Below are positions 8,384 to 17,875 of a stretch of DNA of 22,119 nucleotides, one piece after another. Position 1 is the first letter of the stretch. Each line of letters starts with the position of its first letter. Under the pieces are notes generated by a model. The model searched no databases. It had not been told where the DNA came from and saw only the letters and a list, made by a program, of their open reading frames with translations. The position numbers and the translations under genes were made by a program. Source of the DNA: Porticoccaceae bacterium (GTDB taxonomy: Bacteria > Pseudomonadota > Gammaproteobacteria > Pseudomonadales > Porticoccaceae); contig DNBN01000053.1 of assembly GCA_003491845.1 (NCBI GenBank), forward strand, positions 1-22,119. The letters are read 5' to 3'.

Positions 8384-9187
8384 TCACTCAAACACAATGG
8401 TGGGACCTTCCCCAGATTTAGTCAATGCAAGGGTCGACATTATGCTATCTGCAATATTTCGGTACTGCTCGCCGACGTAGGAATCACCAAAGGCGACAAC
8501 TGCTGGAATGCCTAAGTCGCCTTGAACCCTGATACCCGCATCTAAGGCCAAGCTTCCTAATAACTGAGTCTGATACTCTGCGGCGATCTTAGTACCACCG
8601 CCATCACCAAAAATATGTTCGTGATGCCCACATTGACTGCAAACATGAACCGCCATATTCTCAACGATGCCCAAAACCGGAATGTTCACCTTTAAAAACA
8701 TCTCAATGCCTTTTTTAGCATCGAGTAAAGCGATATCTTGAGGTGTCGTCACAATAACAGCACCGGCAACCTGAGCCTTTTGCGCAAGTGTTAACTGAAT
8801 ATCCCCTGTCCCCGGTGGCATATCAACGATAAGCACATCAAGCTCTTCCCAGGCAGTTTGCTGGAGCAATTGCTGAAGAGCACCAGCTGCCATTGGGCCT
8901 CTCCATGCCATAGGCGTTTTCTCAGTCACCATATAAGCCATAGACATGGTTTTGATACCATGAGCAACAACCGGTTTAAAATACTTTTCATTCACCGCCT
9001 CAGGACGAGTACCCTTATCAACACCGAGCATAAGTGCTATGCTGGGTCCATAGATATCTGCATCCAATAGCCCTACACGCTGACCTCGACTATGCAGAGC
9101 TAAGGCAACATTGACTGCGGTTGTAGACTTACCTACTCCTCCTTTCCCAGAGGCAATTGCAATAATATTTTTCACATTGGTTAACAC
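8384..9187 (-). CDS. apbC: Mrp/ApbC-type Fe-S cluster carrier ATPase, short form
   Basis: A P-loop ATPase that binds and transfers [4Fe-4S] clusters to apoproteins in the cytoplasm. The deviant Walker A ASGKGGVGKST is near residues 12-22, followed by LDADIYGPS and DMPPGTGDIQLTLAQ. The cluster-binding CxxC lies in VCSQCGHHEHIFG. At 267 residues it is about 100 shorter than E. coli or Pseudomonas ApbC, because the N-terminal MIP18/DUF59 domain is absent. The GTG start has an excellent GGGAG site seven bases upstream, and the 133-base gap to metG cannot hold the missing domain. The minD-like core is complete. It is divergent from metG and upstream of dcd, the usual arrangement. Confidence 0.93.
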   Translation of the reverse strand: MLTNVKNIIAIASGKGGVGKSTTAVNVALALHSRGQRVGLLDADIYGPSIALMLGVDKGTRPEAVNEKYFKPVVAHGIKTMSMAYMVTEKTPMAWRGPMAAGALQQLLQQTAWEELDVLIVDMPPGTGDIQLTLAQKAQVAGAVIVTTPQDIALLDAKKGIEMFLKVNIPVLGIVENMAVHVCSQCGHHEHIFGDGGGTKIAAEYQTQLLGSLALDAGIRVQGDLGIPAVVAFGDSYVGEQYRNIADSIMSTLALTKSGEGPTIVFE

Positions 9188-9256
9188 TTATCAACTCCCA
9201 GTTTATGTGATTTTAAAAAACTTTATGAAAAGCTTCTGCATTGTGCATCATAGCCA

Positions 9257-9285
9257 ATGAAAACTGAGCATAAAATCGCTATACT
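9257..9285 (+). promoter_or_regulatory. Candidate sigma-70 promoter for metG
   Basis: ATGAAA (9257-9262) and TATACT (9280-9285) are separated by 17 bases. The -10 has one mismatch to TATAAT and the -35 has two to TTGACA. The predicted start would give a leader of about 30 bases before the metG ATG. It lies in the apbC/metG divergent region. Confidence 0.45.
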
Positions 9286-9320
9286 GCCGCTTCAATAACT
9301 ATTGCTTAAAAGACTTAAAA

Positions 9321-11342
9321 ATGTCCGAAAAACGACAAATACTCGTTACTAATGCCTTACCCTATGCAAACGCTGCTTTGCACCTTGGGCATATCCTTGA
9401 GTACACTCAAACAGATGTCTGGGTTCGCTTCCAAAAGATGCGAGGACATGAATGTTACTACGTTTCCGCCGACGATGCTCATGGCACAGCGATCATGCTC
9501 AAAGCAGATGAAAAAGGCATTACCGCTGAGCAACATATTAGTGAGATGCGAAGTCTGCATGAGGCTGACTTTAAGGATTTTTTAATCGGAGTGGATAGTT
9601 ATCACACCACTCATTCAGAAGAAAATCGTATATTTTCTGAGCTAATATATAATCGTCTTAAGGCCAACGGCCACATCGCGCAGCGTTCTATTACTCAAGC
9701 TTTTGATCCTGAAAAAGAACTTTTTTTGGCCGATCGATACGTCAAAGGTACCTGCCCAAAATGTAAGGCAGCGGATCAGTATGGCGACAACTGCGAAGCC
9801 TGTGGCGCAACCTATTCGCCGGTTGATCTAATCAATCCAGTATCGGTTATCTCTGGCGCAACGCCAATAGAAAAAGAGTCTGTACATTACTTTTTCAAAC
9901 TGCCTGAATTTACCGATTTTTTAAAGGAGTGGGTAGCTACAGATAGCGTGCAAAAAGAAGTGGCAAATAAACTCGGTGAATGGCTCGACGGAGGCCTTCA
10001 AGAGTGGGACATCAGTCGCGATGCACCCTATTTCGGTTTTGAAATTCCTGATGCGCCAGGTAAGTATTTCTACGTTTGGCTAGATGCTCCCATTGGTTAT
10101 ATGGCAAGTTTCAAGCATCTTTGTGATCTGAAAGGGATCGACTTTGATCATTACTGGAAAAAGAATAGCACCACAGAACTTTACCATTTTATTGGTAAAG
10201 ATATAGTTAACTTTCATGCGCTGTTTTGGCCTGCAATGTTGAAAAGTGCTGAATATCGCACCCCCACAAAAGTCTGCGTACACGGTTTTGTAACAGTTAA
10301 TGGTAAAAAGATGTCTAAATCTCGCGGCACCTTTATCAATGCTCGCTGTTATTTGGATCATCTTAACCCCGAGTATCTGCGCTATTACTATGCATCTAAG
10401 CTTTCTGGCTCAGTAGAGGACATAGACCTTAATCTTGAAGACTTTATTCAAAAAGTGAATAGTGACTTGGTCGGAAAAGTCATTAATATAGCCAGTCGAT
10501 GCGCTAAATTTGTTACTAATGGTAACGATGGTGTCCTCTCAGAAAATATCGAAAATCCTGCGCTATGGAACCAAGTGAGCGGAGTGTCTACAACCGTTGC
10601 AGAGCACTATGAGAACCGCGACTATGGAAAAGCTATGCGCGAAATAATGGCTCAGGCTGATGCGGCCAATGAATATATTGCTGCAAAAGAACCATGGAAA
10701 CTCAATAAGGATCCTGAGCAACAACAGAAGGTACAAGATATTTGTTCTCTAGGTATTAATCTCTTTAGAGTAATCCTAGCTATGCTCAAACCAGTATTAC
10801 CAGCCACGGCAATCGCAGGAGAGGAATTTTTGAATGATACTTTGGCATGGAATAGTATTGATAAACCCCTTACTAATCATAGGATTAGTATATTTACGCC
10901 ACTGATGAAGCGAATAGAGAAAGAGACGGTTGAAGCTATGGTTGAAGCTAGCAAAGAAGATCTTGAGACAATTACTAGCAATGTGGCGACAGGTCCATTG
11001 GCAGATGAACCCCTAGCTGATGAAATTTCTTTTGATGACTTTATCAAAGTAGATTTACGAGTTGCCAAAATAGTAGAAGCTGATCATGTCAAGGGGGCAG
11101 ACAAATTATTGCGACTAACCTTGGATATGGGAGGAGAAATCCGACAGGTTTTCTCAGGAATAAAATCATCCTATGATCCAAAAAGCTTGGAAGGTCGGCT
11201 AACGGTGCTAGTTGCCAACTTAGCGCCGCGTAAAATGCGCTTTGGCATGTCTGAAGGCATGGTGCTAGCCGCCGCAGATGATCAAGGTATTTATTTACTC
11301 GAGCCAGATAGTGGTGCTAAACCTGGCCAAAGAGTCACCTAA
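9321..11342 (+). CDS. metG: Methionyl-tRNA synthetase
   Basis: Charges initiator and elongator tRNA-Met with methionine. At 673 residues (E. coli 677) it is the long, dimer-type enzyme. The class I signature HLGH is at 21-24, and KMSKS is at 330-334. The knuckle contains a four-Cys zinc site (C145, C148, C158, C161). From about residue 575 there is a C-terminal Trbp111-like tRNA-binding domain with [20 protein letters not shown] and [13 protein letters not shown]. The linker before it contains a short PLADE repeat. ATG 9321 fits the family N-terminus; the ribosome site upstream is weak (AAAAGA). A 153-base gap separates it from rsxA. Confidence 0.98.
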   Translation: MSEKRQILVTNALPYANAALHLGHILEYTQTDVWVRFQKMRGHECYYVSADDAHGTAIMLKADEKGITAEQHISEMRSLHEADFKDFLIGVDSYHTTHSEENRIFSELIYNRLKANGHIAQRSITQAFDPEKELFLADRYVKGTCPKCKAADQYGDNCEACGATYSPVDLINPVSVISGATPIEKESVHYFFKLPEFTDFLKEWVATDSVQKEVANKLGEWLDGGLQEWDISRDAPYFGFEIPDAPGKYFYVWLDAPIGYMASFKHLCDLKGIDFDHYWKKNSTTELYHFIGKDIVNFHALFWPAMLKSAEYRTPTKVCVHGFVTVNGKKMSKSRGTFINARCYLDHLNPEYLRYYYASKLSGSVEDIDLNLEDFIQKVNSDLVGKVINIASRCAKFVTNGNDGVLSENIENPALWNQVSGVSTTVAEHYENRDYGKAMREIMAQADAANEYIAAKEPWKLNKDPEQQQKVQDICSLGINLFRVILAMLKPVLPATAIAGEEFLNDTLAWNSIDKPLTNHRISIFTPLMKRIEKETVEAMVEASKEDLETITSNVATGPLADEPLADEISFDDFIKVDLRVAKIVEADHVKGADKLLRLTLDMGGEIRQVFSGIKSSYDPKSLEGRLTVLVANLAPRKMRFGMSEGMVLAAADDQGIYLLEPDSGAKPGQRVT

Positions 11343-11495
11343 TAGACGGAGAGGATAGGTTGTCAATCTCCCGATAGATACTGCTTATGATGTATGCAAG
11401 CACTGTCACAGAGAGGTTAGTGAATACCGTTTTAAGCCGTTAATACCGCTCCTGGGTGCATTATTGACTTGGGTGGCCTTACAGGTAATTATCCT

Positions 11496-12071
11496 ATGCA
11501 AGAAGTTGCCGTTATTTTGGTCAGCTCTATTCTGATCAATAATTATGTACTGGTTCAGTTTCTAGGACTATGCCCTTTTATGGGGGTTTCTAAGAAACTT
11601 GAATCAGCTATTGGTATGTCTGCGGCAACTACCTTTGTGCTAACCTTAACTGCTATGGTTAGCTACATTGTCAATAAGTTAATCTTGCTTCCTCTTGGCT
11701 TAACCTACCTCAGAACCATTGCATTCATTTTAGTTATTGCCGCAGTTGTGCAGTTCACTAAGCTGTTTGTGGAAAAAACCAGTCCACTCCTATACCGTGT
11801 TTTAGGCGTTTTTTTGCCTTTAATTACGACTAACTGTGCTGTCTTAGGAGTCGCACTACAGAATGCCAATAAAAACCTTAATTTTGTCCAATCCTCACTT
11901 TATGGTTTCGGCGCTGGTGTAGGCTTTTCATTGGTTTTAGTTTTTTTCTCAGCTATGCGCGAGCGACTAGCAACAGCGGATATACCTCAACCCTTTGAGG
12001 GCACAGCTATAGCAATGATCACGGCAGGACTAATGTCTTTGGCATTCATGGGTTTTAGTGGCCTTATCTAA
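11496..12071 (+). CDS. rsxA: Electron transport complex subunit RsxA (RnfA)
   Basis: An integral membrane subunit of the Rsx/Rnf complex with about six membrane helices. It is 191 residues from ATG 11496 (E. coli 193), and this start matches the family better than an upstream TTG at 11469. It carries [13 protein letters not shown] with C26 and [11 protein letters not shown] with C114. These Cys positions are known to contribute, with those of RsxE, to an intramembrane [2Fe-2S] cluster. The C-terminus with [16 protein letters not shown] is nearly identical to E. coli. It is the first gene of rsxABCDGE and its stop directly abuts the rsxB ATG. An AGG about eleven bases upstream is the only ribosome site visible. 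Confidence 0.96.
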   Translation: MQEVAVILVSSILINNYVLVQFLGLCPFMGVSKKLESAIGMSAATTFVLTLTAMVSYIVNKLILLPLGLTYLRTIAFILVIAAVVQFTKLFVEKTSPLLYRVLGVFLPLITTNCAVLGVALQNANKNLNFVQSSLYGFGAGVGFSLVLVFFSAMRERLATADIPQPFEGTAIAMITAGLMSLAFMGFSGLI

Positions 12072-12674
12072 ATGATTAACTTACTACTAGATAATGTGGT
12101 GCTCGCGTCGCTCCTAGCATTGATCGGTCTGGGAGGCATGTTTGGGGGGCTCTTAGGCTATGCAGCTGAAAAATTCAAAATTAATAGTGATCCTGTTATT
12201 GATACTATTGATGAATTATTACCGCAAACGCAGTGTGGTCAATGTGGTTTCCCAGGATGCCGGCCCTATGCACAATCTATTGCTGATGGAGATGCCATTA
12301 ACAAGTGCCCTCCAGGAGGCCAGACCACGATCAATGCTATTGCTAAACTACTTGATATTACAGCTGTGCCCTTAGATGAAGAGCACGGTCAGGAAGAACT
12401 CAGAACCATAGCTTATATTAGAGAAGATGAATGTATTGGTTGTACCAAATGTATCCAAGCCTGTCCGGTAGATGCTATTTTAGGGTCAGCTAAATTAATG
12501 CATACGGTCATTGAAAAGGAGTGTACTGGATGTGATTTATGCGTTGACCCCTGCCCTGTCGACTGTATAGACATGCTTCCCGTCAAGACCTCCATTGATA
12601 CATGGTATTGGCCATCTCCAGAAAATATACCGCCTTCTACAACTTCTGCATATACCGAAGGTCATGCATCATGA
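12072..12674 (+). CDS. rsxB: Electron transport complex subunit RsxB (RnfB), ferredoxin-type
   Basis: The polyferredoxin subunit that takes electrons into the complex at the cytoplasmic face. The 200-residue protein begins with one membrane helix (about 8-30). A first [4Fe-4S] site follows (C55, C58, C63, C79, in [10 protein letters not shown] and KCPPGG). Two classic ferredoxin motifs come next: C121/C124/C127/C131 and C151/C154/C157/C161, each ending in CP. It starts immediately after the rsxA stop with no strong ribosome site, which suggests translational coupling, and overlaps rsxC by four bases (ATGA). Confidence 0.97.
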   Translation: MINLLLDNVVLASLLALIGLGGMFGGLLGYAAEKFKINSDPVIDTIDELLPQTQCGQCGFPGCRPYAQSIADGDAINKCPPGGQTTINAIAKLLDITAVPLDEEHGQEELRTIAYIREDECIGCTKCIQACPVDAILGSAKLMHTVIEKECTGCDLCVDPCPVDCIDMLPVKTSIDTWYWPSPENIPPSTTSAYTEGHAS

Positions 12675-14407
12675 GACATCTGTGGGAAACACCTGGTGGT
12701 GTCCATCCGCCGGATAATAAAGCGCAGTCACAGACGATGAGCATAGGCCAAGTTCCGCTCCCCAAAACACTGATTCTGCCTCTGAACTCAGCGTTTGACG
12801 AGGTAGCGAAAGCCTCTGTTAGGATTGGCGACAGAGTTCTCAAAGGACAAAAAATTGCTGACATACAGGGTAAACTTAGTGTCGCGGTGCATGCGTCGAG
12901 CTCTGGCTTTGTAACCTCTATTGAGCCGCGGACTATAGCTCACCCGTCAGGATTATCGACTCCCTGTATCGAGATCACCACCGATGGCGAGGACAGATGG
13001 ATTGAATCTAAAACATATCCCCATTATCAACATATTGATCCCCCCAAACTATGTGACATTATTGCACAAGCGGGAATAGCAGGCATGGGAGGTGCTGGAT
13101 TTCCCTCGGCAGTGAAATTGGCTATCGACGGTGAAAAATCTGTTGATACCTTAATTATTAATGCCACCGAGTGTGAGCCCTACATTACTGCCGATGACAT
13201 GCTTATTCGTGAACGTGCCGCGGAAATCATCAAAGGTATCGATGTTATTAATTGCGCATTGAGTAAACCAAAGGCTGTCTTAATTGGTATTGAAAACAAC
13301 AAACCAGATGCAATTAAAGCGCTACAAGAACATTGTAAAGGTACTCAAATAGAGGTAGTACCAGTCCCGACCAAGTATCCCTCGGGTGGCGAAAAGCAGC
13401 TTATTTATATTCTCACAGGAAAAGAACTACCAAGCGAAGCACTGCCTATAAACATTGGCATGATCTGTCTTAACATAGCTACCGTGTTTGCCATAAAACG
13501 CGCAGTCATTGATGGCCAACCGCTCATTTCACGAATTACCACGATAACCGGGCAGGCCTGTGATATAAATCGTAACTATGAGGTCTTAATAGGCACCTCA
13601 GTCGAGCATTTACTGAAACTCAATGGCTTTAATAGAGAACGCTGTAGTAGACTGATTGTAGGTGGCCCAATGATGGGATTTACCCTATCAAGCACGAATG
13701 TGCCTGTGACTAAAACAAGCACCTGTATTTTAGCTGTTAGTCATCAAGAAATGCCCGACAGTAGTCCTCCACAACCCTGCATTAGGTGCGGTTTATGTGC
13801 AGAAGTTTGTCCAGCGTCGCTACTGCCTCAGCAATTGTATTGGTATGCTAAGGCAGCAGATCATGAACGTCTGCAAGCACATCATCTGTTTGACTGTATA
13901 GAGTGCGGTGCCTGCTCCTATGTCTGCCCAAGTAAAATACCCTTAGTACAGCATTATCGAGGAAGTAAGGGTGACATACTTACTGCTCGTGCGGAAAAAA
14001 CTATGGCCTCCAAGGCCAGAGAGCGTTTTGAATCTCGTGCTGTACGATTGGAAAAAATAGACAGTCAAAGAGAGACCAAGCGTGAATCGCGCAAGCTTAC
14101 CTCAAATAATGCAGAGCAGCAGCGTGTCTCTGGAAAACCACCTTTAACCACCAGTGCAGAGGATATTATAAAGGCGGCACAATTGCGTGTTCAGACCAAA
14201 AAAATCTCGCCTGAGAAGCAAAAAGCCAAACTCGAACGCACCTTAATCGCTGCACAAATACGGCTAGAAGAAGCTCAGCAGCGCCTTGCAGATGTTCTTG
14301 AATCCGGGACAGTTGATCAACAAACTCAACACAAGGCCACTCTTGAAGGTGCCAAACAAAAGGTCGATAAAACTCAACAACGTCTTGCGAAGATTAAGCT
14401 CCAATGA
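12671..14407 (+). CDS. rsxC: Electron transport complex subunit RsxC (RnfC)
   Basis: The peripheral NADH/FMN-binding, Fe-S subunit. I start it at ATG 12671, in the rsxB stop, because [14 protein letters not shown] is the family N-terminus; the open frame 23 codons further upstream lies inside rsxB. This gives 578 residues. The Gly-rich nucleotide site GMGGAGFP is at 138-145, and the family block NATECEPYI is at 164-172. Two [4Fe-4S] motifs are present: C370/C373/C376/C380 and C409/C412/C415/C419. The last 130 residues are Lys/Gln/Ala-rich and probably helical. This tail is much shorter than the Ala-rich repeat tail of E. coli RsxC (about 740 residues overall). It overlaps rsxD by four bases. 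Confidence 0.96.
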   Translation: MRHLWETPGGVHPPDNKAQSQTMSIGQVPLPKTLILPLNSAFDEVAKASVRIGDRVLKGQKIADIQGKLSVAVHASSSGFVTSIEPRTIAHPSGLSTPCIEITTDGEDRWIESKTYPHYQHIDPPKLCDIIAQAGIAGMGGAGFPSAVKLAIDGEKSVDTLIINATECEPYITADDMLIRERAAEIIKGIDVINCALSKPKAVLIGIENNKPDAIKALQEHCKGTQIEVVPVPTKYPSGGEKQLIYILTGKELPSEALPINIGMICLNIATVFAIKRAVIDGQPLISRITTITGQACDINRNYEVLIGTSVEHLLKLNGFNRERCSRLIVGGPMMGFTLSSTNVPVTKTSTCILAVSHQEMPDSSPPQPCIRCGLCAEVCPASLLPQQLYWYAKAADHERLQAHHLFDCIECGACSYVCPSKIPLVQHYRGSKGDILTARAEKTMASKARERFESRAVRLEKIDSQRETKRESRKLTSNNAEQQRVSGKPPLTTSAEDIIKAAQLRVQTKKISPEKQKAKLERTLIAAQIRLEEAQQRLADVLESGTVDQQTQHKATLEGAKQKVDKTQQRLAKIKLQ

Positions 14408-15477
14408 ACTATAAGCAGATCAGCTCACCGCAAATCCACAAACGACAGAGCACTGATAGAATAATGCAGCTGGTACTTATAGCCACCTTGCCCGGAGCTC
14501 TTATTCTTAGCTATCAATTTGGTTGGGGTGTACTGCTAAATCTCTTTATCTCAACGTTAACCTGCATTGTTACCGAAGCACTGGTACTCAAGCTACGGCA
14601 TAGACCTATTAATATTCATCTAGGTGATTACAGTGCAGTAGTTACCGCCGTACTTTTAGGGTTAGCGCTACCGCCCCTAGTGCCATGGTGGGTAGTAGTA
14701 ACAGCCGCAATATTTTCCATCCTCATAGCTAAACAGTTATATGGTGGATTAGGATCAAACCCTTTTAATCCAGCCATGGTTGGCTATGTAGTGGTTTTAA
14801 TATCCTTTCCGGTAGAGATGACAACCTGGGTAACGCCCATAAGTTTGCTGCCTCAAGGAGTGAGCCACCCGGGACTTTGGGACTCTGGCATGATTGTATT
14901 TGCTGGGTCAGTCCCCATTGATGGCATTACCGGAGCCACACCACTAGATCTTTTTAAACACAGTAAAGGTCTTATGGTGGAGCAAATTTATAACAGCAAC
15001 AGGCTATTTGACAACGCAAGTATTGCAGGGGTCGGTTGGGAGTGGGCTAATGTTGCATTTCTAATCGGCGGCTTAGCACTTCTCAAAGCGCGAATTTTTA
15101 CCTGGCATGGCCCGGTTGGAATGCTCGGTAGTTTAACGCTGATGTCCATGCTTTTTTGGGATGCCGGTAGCTCTTCGAGCCCTGGTTCTCCATTGATGCA
15201 CCTGTTCAGCGGTGCATCAATGCTCGGTGCTTTTTTTATTATTACAGATCCAGTTTCGTCCGCTACAAGCAACCGTGGCCGACTAATTTATGGCGCCTTA
15301 ATTGGCTTGTTAATATATATTATTCGCGCGTGGGGTAGTTATCCAGATGCAGTAGCATTCGCCGTATTACTAGGTAATTTCGCCGCTCCCTTTATTGACA
15401 ACTACACCCTACCTCGCACCTATGGCCACAGTCAGAGACGCAGAGCAACTGCTAAAGAGACAGATAAAAATGTTTAA
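14404..15477 (+). CDS. rsxD: Electron transport complex subunit RsxD (RnfD)
   Basis: A multi-pass membrane subunit (357 residues, eight to ten helices) with covalently bound FMN. The flavin-attachment Thr is T179 in GITGATPLD, equivalent to E. coli T187. GGLGSNPFNPAMVGY (114-128) and FIITDPVSSATSNRGR are strongly conserved in the family. The gene begins within the rsxC stop (ATGA), and its last eight bases overlap the start of rsxG. Confidence 0.96.
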   Translation: MNYKQISSPQIHKRQSTDRIMQLVLIATLPGALILSYQFGWGVLLNLFISTLTCIVTEALVLKLRHRPINIHLGDYSAVVTAVLLGLALPPLVPWWVVVTAAIFSILIAKQLYGGLGSNPFNPAMVGYVVVLISFPVEMTTWVTPISLLPQGVSHPGLWDSGMIVFAGSVPIDGITGATPLDLFKHSKGLMVEQIYNSNRLFDNASIAGVGWEWANVAFLIGGLALLKARIFTWHGPVGMLGSLTLMSMLFWDAGSSSSPGSPLMHLFSGASMLGAFFIITDPVSSATSNRGRLIYGALIGLLIYIIRAWGSYPDAVAFAVLLGNFAAPFIDNYTLPRTYGHSQRRRATAKETDKNV

Positions 15478-16117
15478 AGCAATCACGAAAAATGCCATAG
15501 GTCTCGCCTTATTTGCCTCTATAAGTGCAGTACTGTTGTCAATGGTCAATCGTTTAACGGAAGATAAAATCGCCTATTCAGAACGCTTATTTGCACAAAA
15601 AGCGCTTTTGGAAATAGTCCCTAAAGATCTTCACGATAATGATCTTTTATTGGATATTCAGCCCATACCTAAGCGTTTTTGGCCACTATTGGGCCTCAAA
15701 AAAGAGCAATTTATTCATATTGCACGACGTAATGAAAAGCCGATAGCGGCGATCATTCCTTCTGTTACTCCAAACGGCTACAGTGGCAGTATCTCCATGC
15801 TAGTAGGTATTAATGCTAATAGCACTATTATCGGAGTACGAGTAGTAGAGCACCGTGAGACACCTGGACTGGGTGATAAAATTGAGCTTCGACGAAGTCC
15901 GTGGATTTTGAGTTTCAATGGACGATCACTTAAAAACACATCAAACTCAGCATGGGCTGTTAAAAAGCACGGCGGCGATTTTGATCAATTTACTGGAGCA
16001 ACGATAACGCCCCGCGCTGTCATAAATCAACTAGTTAGTACATTGACATATTTTGAGCAAGATAATGCGCGCATATTTTCAGCAACGTCAGCTATAGGCG
16101 TCTCGGAGAACAAATGA
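15470..16117 (+). CDS. rsxG: Electron transport complex subunit RsxG (RnfG)
   Basis: An FMN-binding subunit of 215 residues with one N-terminal membrane helix (about 9-27) and a periplasmic flavin domain. The covalent-FMN motif [11 protein letters not shown] places the modified Thr at T178. [14 protein letters not shown] (128-141) and [12 protein letters not shown] (162-173) match E. coli RsxG closely. ATG 15470 is chosen because [15 protein letters not shown] is the family N-terminus. The frame is open 25 codons further upstream, but only inside rsxD. The gene overlaps rsxD by eight bases and rsxE by four. Confidence 0.96.
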   Translation: MFKAITKNAIGLALFASISAVLLSMVNRLTEDKIAYSERLFAQKALLEIVPKDLHDNDLLLDIQPIPKRFWPLLGLKKEQFIHIARRNEKPIAAIIPSVTPNGYSGSISMLVGINANSTIIGVRVVEHRETPGLGDKIELRRSPWILSFNGRSLKNTSNSAWAVKKHGGDFDQFTGATITPRAVINQLVSTLTYFEQDNARIFSATSAIGVSENK

Positions 16118-16830
16118 TGGGTAAGATGATTCTTAAACAAATTACTCATAATGGACTTTGGTACAATAATCCTGCCTTGGTGCAGTTACTTGGGTTGTGC
16201 CCGCTACTAGCGGTTACATCTACCGTTGTAAACGCTCTTGGCTTAGGCCTAGCAACTCTACTCGTGCTGATTGGCTCAAACATCATTGTATCCCTCATTC
16301 GTCAGCACGTCAGTGATGCTGTGCGATTGCCGGTTTTCATAATGATTATTGCAACATTTGTTACCATTACAGAATTGTTAATGAAGGCTTATACCTTTGA
16401 TTTATATCAAATTTTGGGTATTTTCGTCCCGCTGATTGTTACTAATTGTGCAATCCTAGGTCGCGCAGAAGCTTTTGCTAGCAAAAACACCTTAGGTTTG
16501 GCCGCGCTAGACGGATTGATGATGGGACTTGGATTTTTGTTGGTACTATTGGTTCTAGGGGCGAGTCGCGAACTGCTGGGCCAAGGCTCACTCTTTAGAG
16601 ATATGCACCTATTGTTTGGACCCGCGGCAGAAGCATGGCTTATTCAACCCTTTGGCAATGACTATAGCTTTTTAGTCTTTGTTTTGCCCCCAGGAGCGTT
16701 CATTGTCACTGGCTTTCTCATTGCGCTGAAAAATAGTATCGATCAAAACAAAAATAACCGTGATAAAAGAGAACGTGGCCAACCGGTTAAAGGAATAAAA
16801 AGAGTACGCACAACAGGATACATTCGCTAG
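16114..16830 (+). CDS. rsxE: Electron transport complex subunit RsxE (RnfE)
   Basis: An integral membrane subunit of 238 residues, homologous to RsxA, with about six helices. [16 protein letters not shown] carries C29 and [17 protein letters not shown] carries C112, the partners of the RsxA cysteines in the intramembrane Fe-S site. The C-terminus is basic. Starts at ATG 16114 or 16117 are both served by CGGAG at 16104-16108; I keep 16114 because it overlaps the rsxG stop. It is the last gene of the operon. The nth gene that follows rsxE in many gammaproteobacteria is missing here, and the next gene is convergent. Confidence 0.96.
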   Translation: MMGKMILKQITHNGLWYNNPALVQLLGLCPLLAVTSTVVNALGLGLATLLVLIGSNIIVSLIRQHVSDAVRLPVFIMIIATFVTITELLMKAYTFDLYQILGIFVPLIVTNCAILGRAEAFASKNTLGLAALDGLMMGLGFLLVLLVLGASRELLGQGSLFRDMHLLFGPAAEAWLIQPFGNDYSFLVFVLPPGAFIVTGFLIALKNSIDQNKNNRDKRERGQPVKGIKRVRTTGYIR

Positions 16831-16865
16831 AGTTGTAAACTAATTGAATAGTCGTACCAAGAGGA

Positions 16866-17309
16866 TCACTGGGTATCTTGCAGATCTTTATCAAATAACC
16901 TATCAAGATCCCTAAACGCCTTAAACTCCAGATAGTTATTACTTGGATCTCGAACAAACAATGTCGCCTGCTCACCCGGTTGACCTTCAAAACGAAGGTA
17001 AGGCTTGATCACAAAATCCACCCTTGCTGAAGTTAACCGAGCAACGAAGTGTTCGTAGGCTGTCCAGTCTAGTATTGCGCCGAAATGCGATGCCGGCACT
17101 GCATGGCCGTCTACACTATTGGTTGCAGTGGCCGGATGATCTTGTGGATCAACCAAATGGGCGACTAACTGGTGTCCAAAAAAATTAAAATCAATCCAAC
17201 GAGTCGATTCTCGACCGGTTGAACACCCAAGAACGTCGACATAAAACGAACGTGCTTTTTCTAAGTCGGTAACGGGAAATGCCAGATGAAAGAGAGGCTG
17301 TAGGGGCAT
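16866..17309 (-). CDS. VOC superfamily protein, extradiol-dioxygenase-like
   Basis: A 147-residue protein with the two beta-alpha-beta-beta-beta modules of the vicinal oxygen chelate fold. The N-terminus HLAFPVTDLEKARSFYVDVLG is typical. Putative metal ligands are H8, H75 (SHFG) and E128 (NYLEFK), which fit the usual His/His/Glu set. The sequence GRESTRWIDFNFFGHQLVAH resembles the COG3565 group, annotated as predicted extradiol dioxygenases, but the true substrate is unknown. I start at ATG 17309 because the fold begins there; the frame is open 13 codons further upstream. No strong ribosome site. It lies 105 bases downstream of a second VOC gene on the same strand. Confidence 0.85.
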   Translation of the reverse strand: MPLQPLFHLAFPVTDLEKARSFYVDVLGCSTGRESTRWIDFNFFGHQLVAHLVDPQDHPATATNSVDGHAVPASHFGAILDWTAYEHFVARLTSARVDFVIKPYLRFEGQPGEQATLFVRDPSNNYLEFKAFRDLDRLFDKDLQDTQ

Positions 17310-17414
17310 AGTTAGACTTATGACCTTTGAAGTACTATATAGACACAAAAAGGAGACGACCCAAAAAACACTTGAAGCGATTTCTAGGCCGAATCCTCAC
17401 TAGGACATCTACGT

Positions 17415-17795
17415 CTATGGCATTCTGTAGAGAGCGCAAATTTTATTGCCAGAAGGGTCACGAAGATATGCTAAATACATACTTACACCGCCTCCTTCGC
17501 GAATACCTGGGGCATCTTCACAAGCTGTGCCACCATTGGCAATACCAGCTGCATGCCATGCATCCGCAGCTTCTGGTCCGTCAACTGCAAAGCCCATAGT
17601 GCTCCCGTTACCATGACTTGCTGACTCTCCGTTAATCGGTTTTGTTAGTAAAAAAACACCGCCATCAGAGACGTATACGCAACGTCCTTTCGGATCTACA
17701 AAACCAGGTCTGTGACCGATGGCACCCAAGGTAGCATCATAGAATTTCTTGGCTTCTTCAATATCATTGGCCCCTAGCATGACGTGACTAAACAT
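17415..17795 (-). CDS. VOC family glyoxalase-like protein
   Basis: A 126-residue VOC-fold protein. HVMLGANDIEEAKKFYDATLG opens the first module and the end reads YLRDPSGNKICALYR. ASHGNGSTMGFAV and WHAAGIANGGTACEDAPG are recurrent in a widespread glyoxalase-like subgroup of unknown function. At the C-terminal metal-ligand position, where many VOC enzymes have Glu, this protein has Cys (NKICAL), so a glyoxalase I activity is doubtful. AAGGAAG lies at a good distance before the ATG. It is probably co-transcribed with the downstream VOC gene. Confidence 0.85.
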   Translation of the reverse strand: MFSHVMLGANDIEEAKKFYDATLGAIGHRPGFVDPKGRCVYVSDGGVFLLTKPINGESASHGNGSTMGFAVDGPEAADAWHAAGIANGGTACEDAPGIREGGGVSMYLAYLRDPSGNKICALYRMP

Positions 17796-17849
17796 AGTGC
17801 TTCCTTTTAATAAAAGTTATTTAAATTATGCCAGCATAATACGGTTACG

Positions 17850-17870
17850 AAAAACAAACTGCAACCGCAG
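17850..17870 (-). terminator. Possible weak terminator after the PhzF-family gene
   Basis: On the minus strand CTGC-GGTT-GCAG forms a four-base-pair stem with a tetraloop, followed by TTTGTTTTT, five bases after the stop of the PhzF-family gene. The position and T-rich tail fit a terminator, but the stem is short. Confidence 0.3.
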
Positions 17871-17875
17871 ATAAA

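Noticed and set aside
11351..11375. GGAGA / TCTCC arms just after metG as a terminator
   Set aside because: Fourteen-base loop and no T-run after the stem.
12602..12670. An upstream ATG that would lengthen RsxC by 23 residues
   Set aside because: The extra residues lie wholly inside rsxB, and the family N-terminus begins at the ATG that overlaps the rsxB stop.
15395..15469. An upstream ATG that would lengthen RsxG by 25 residues
   Set aside because: The extension lies inside rsxD and is absent from RsxG homologues. [10 protein letters not shown] at 15470 is the expected start.
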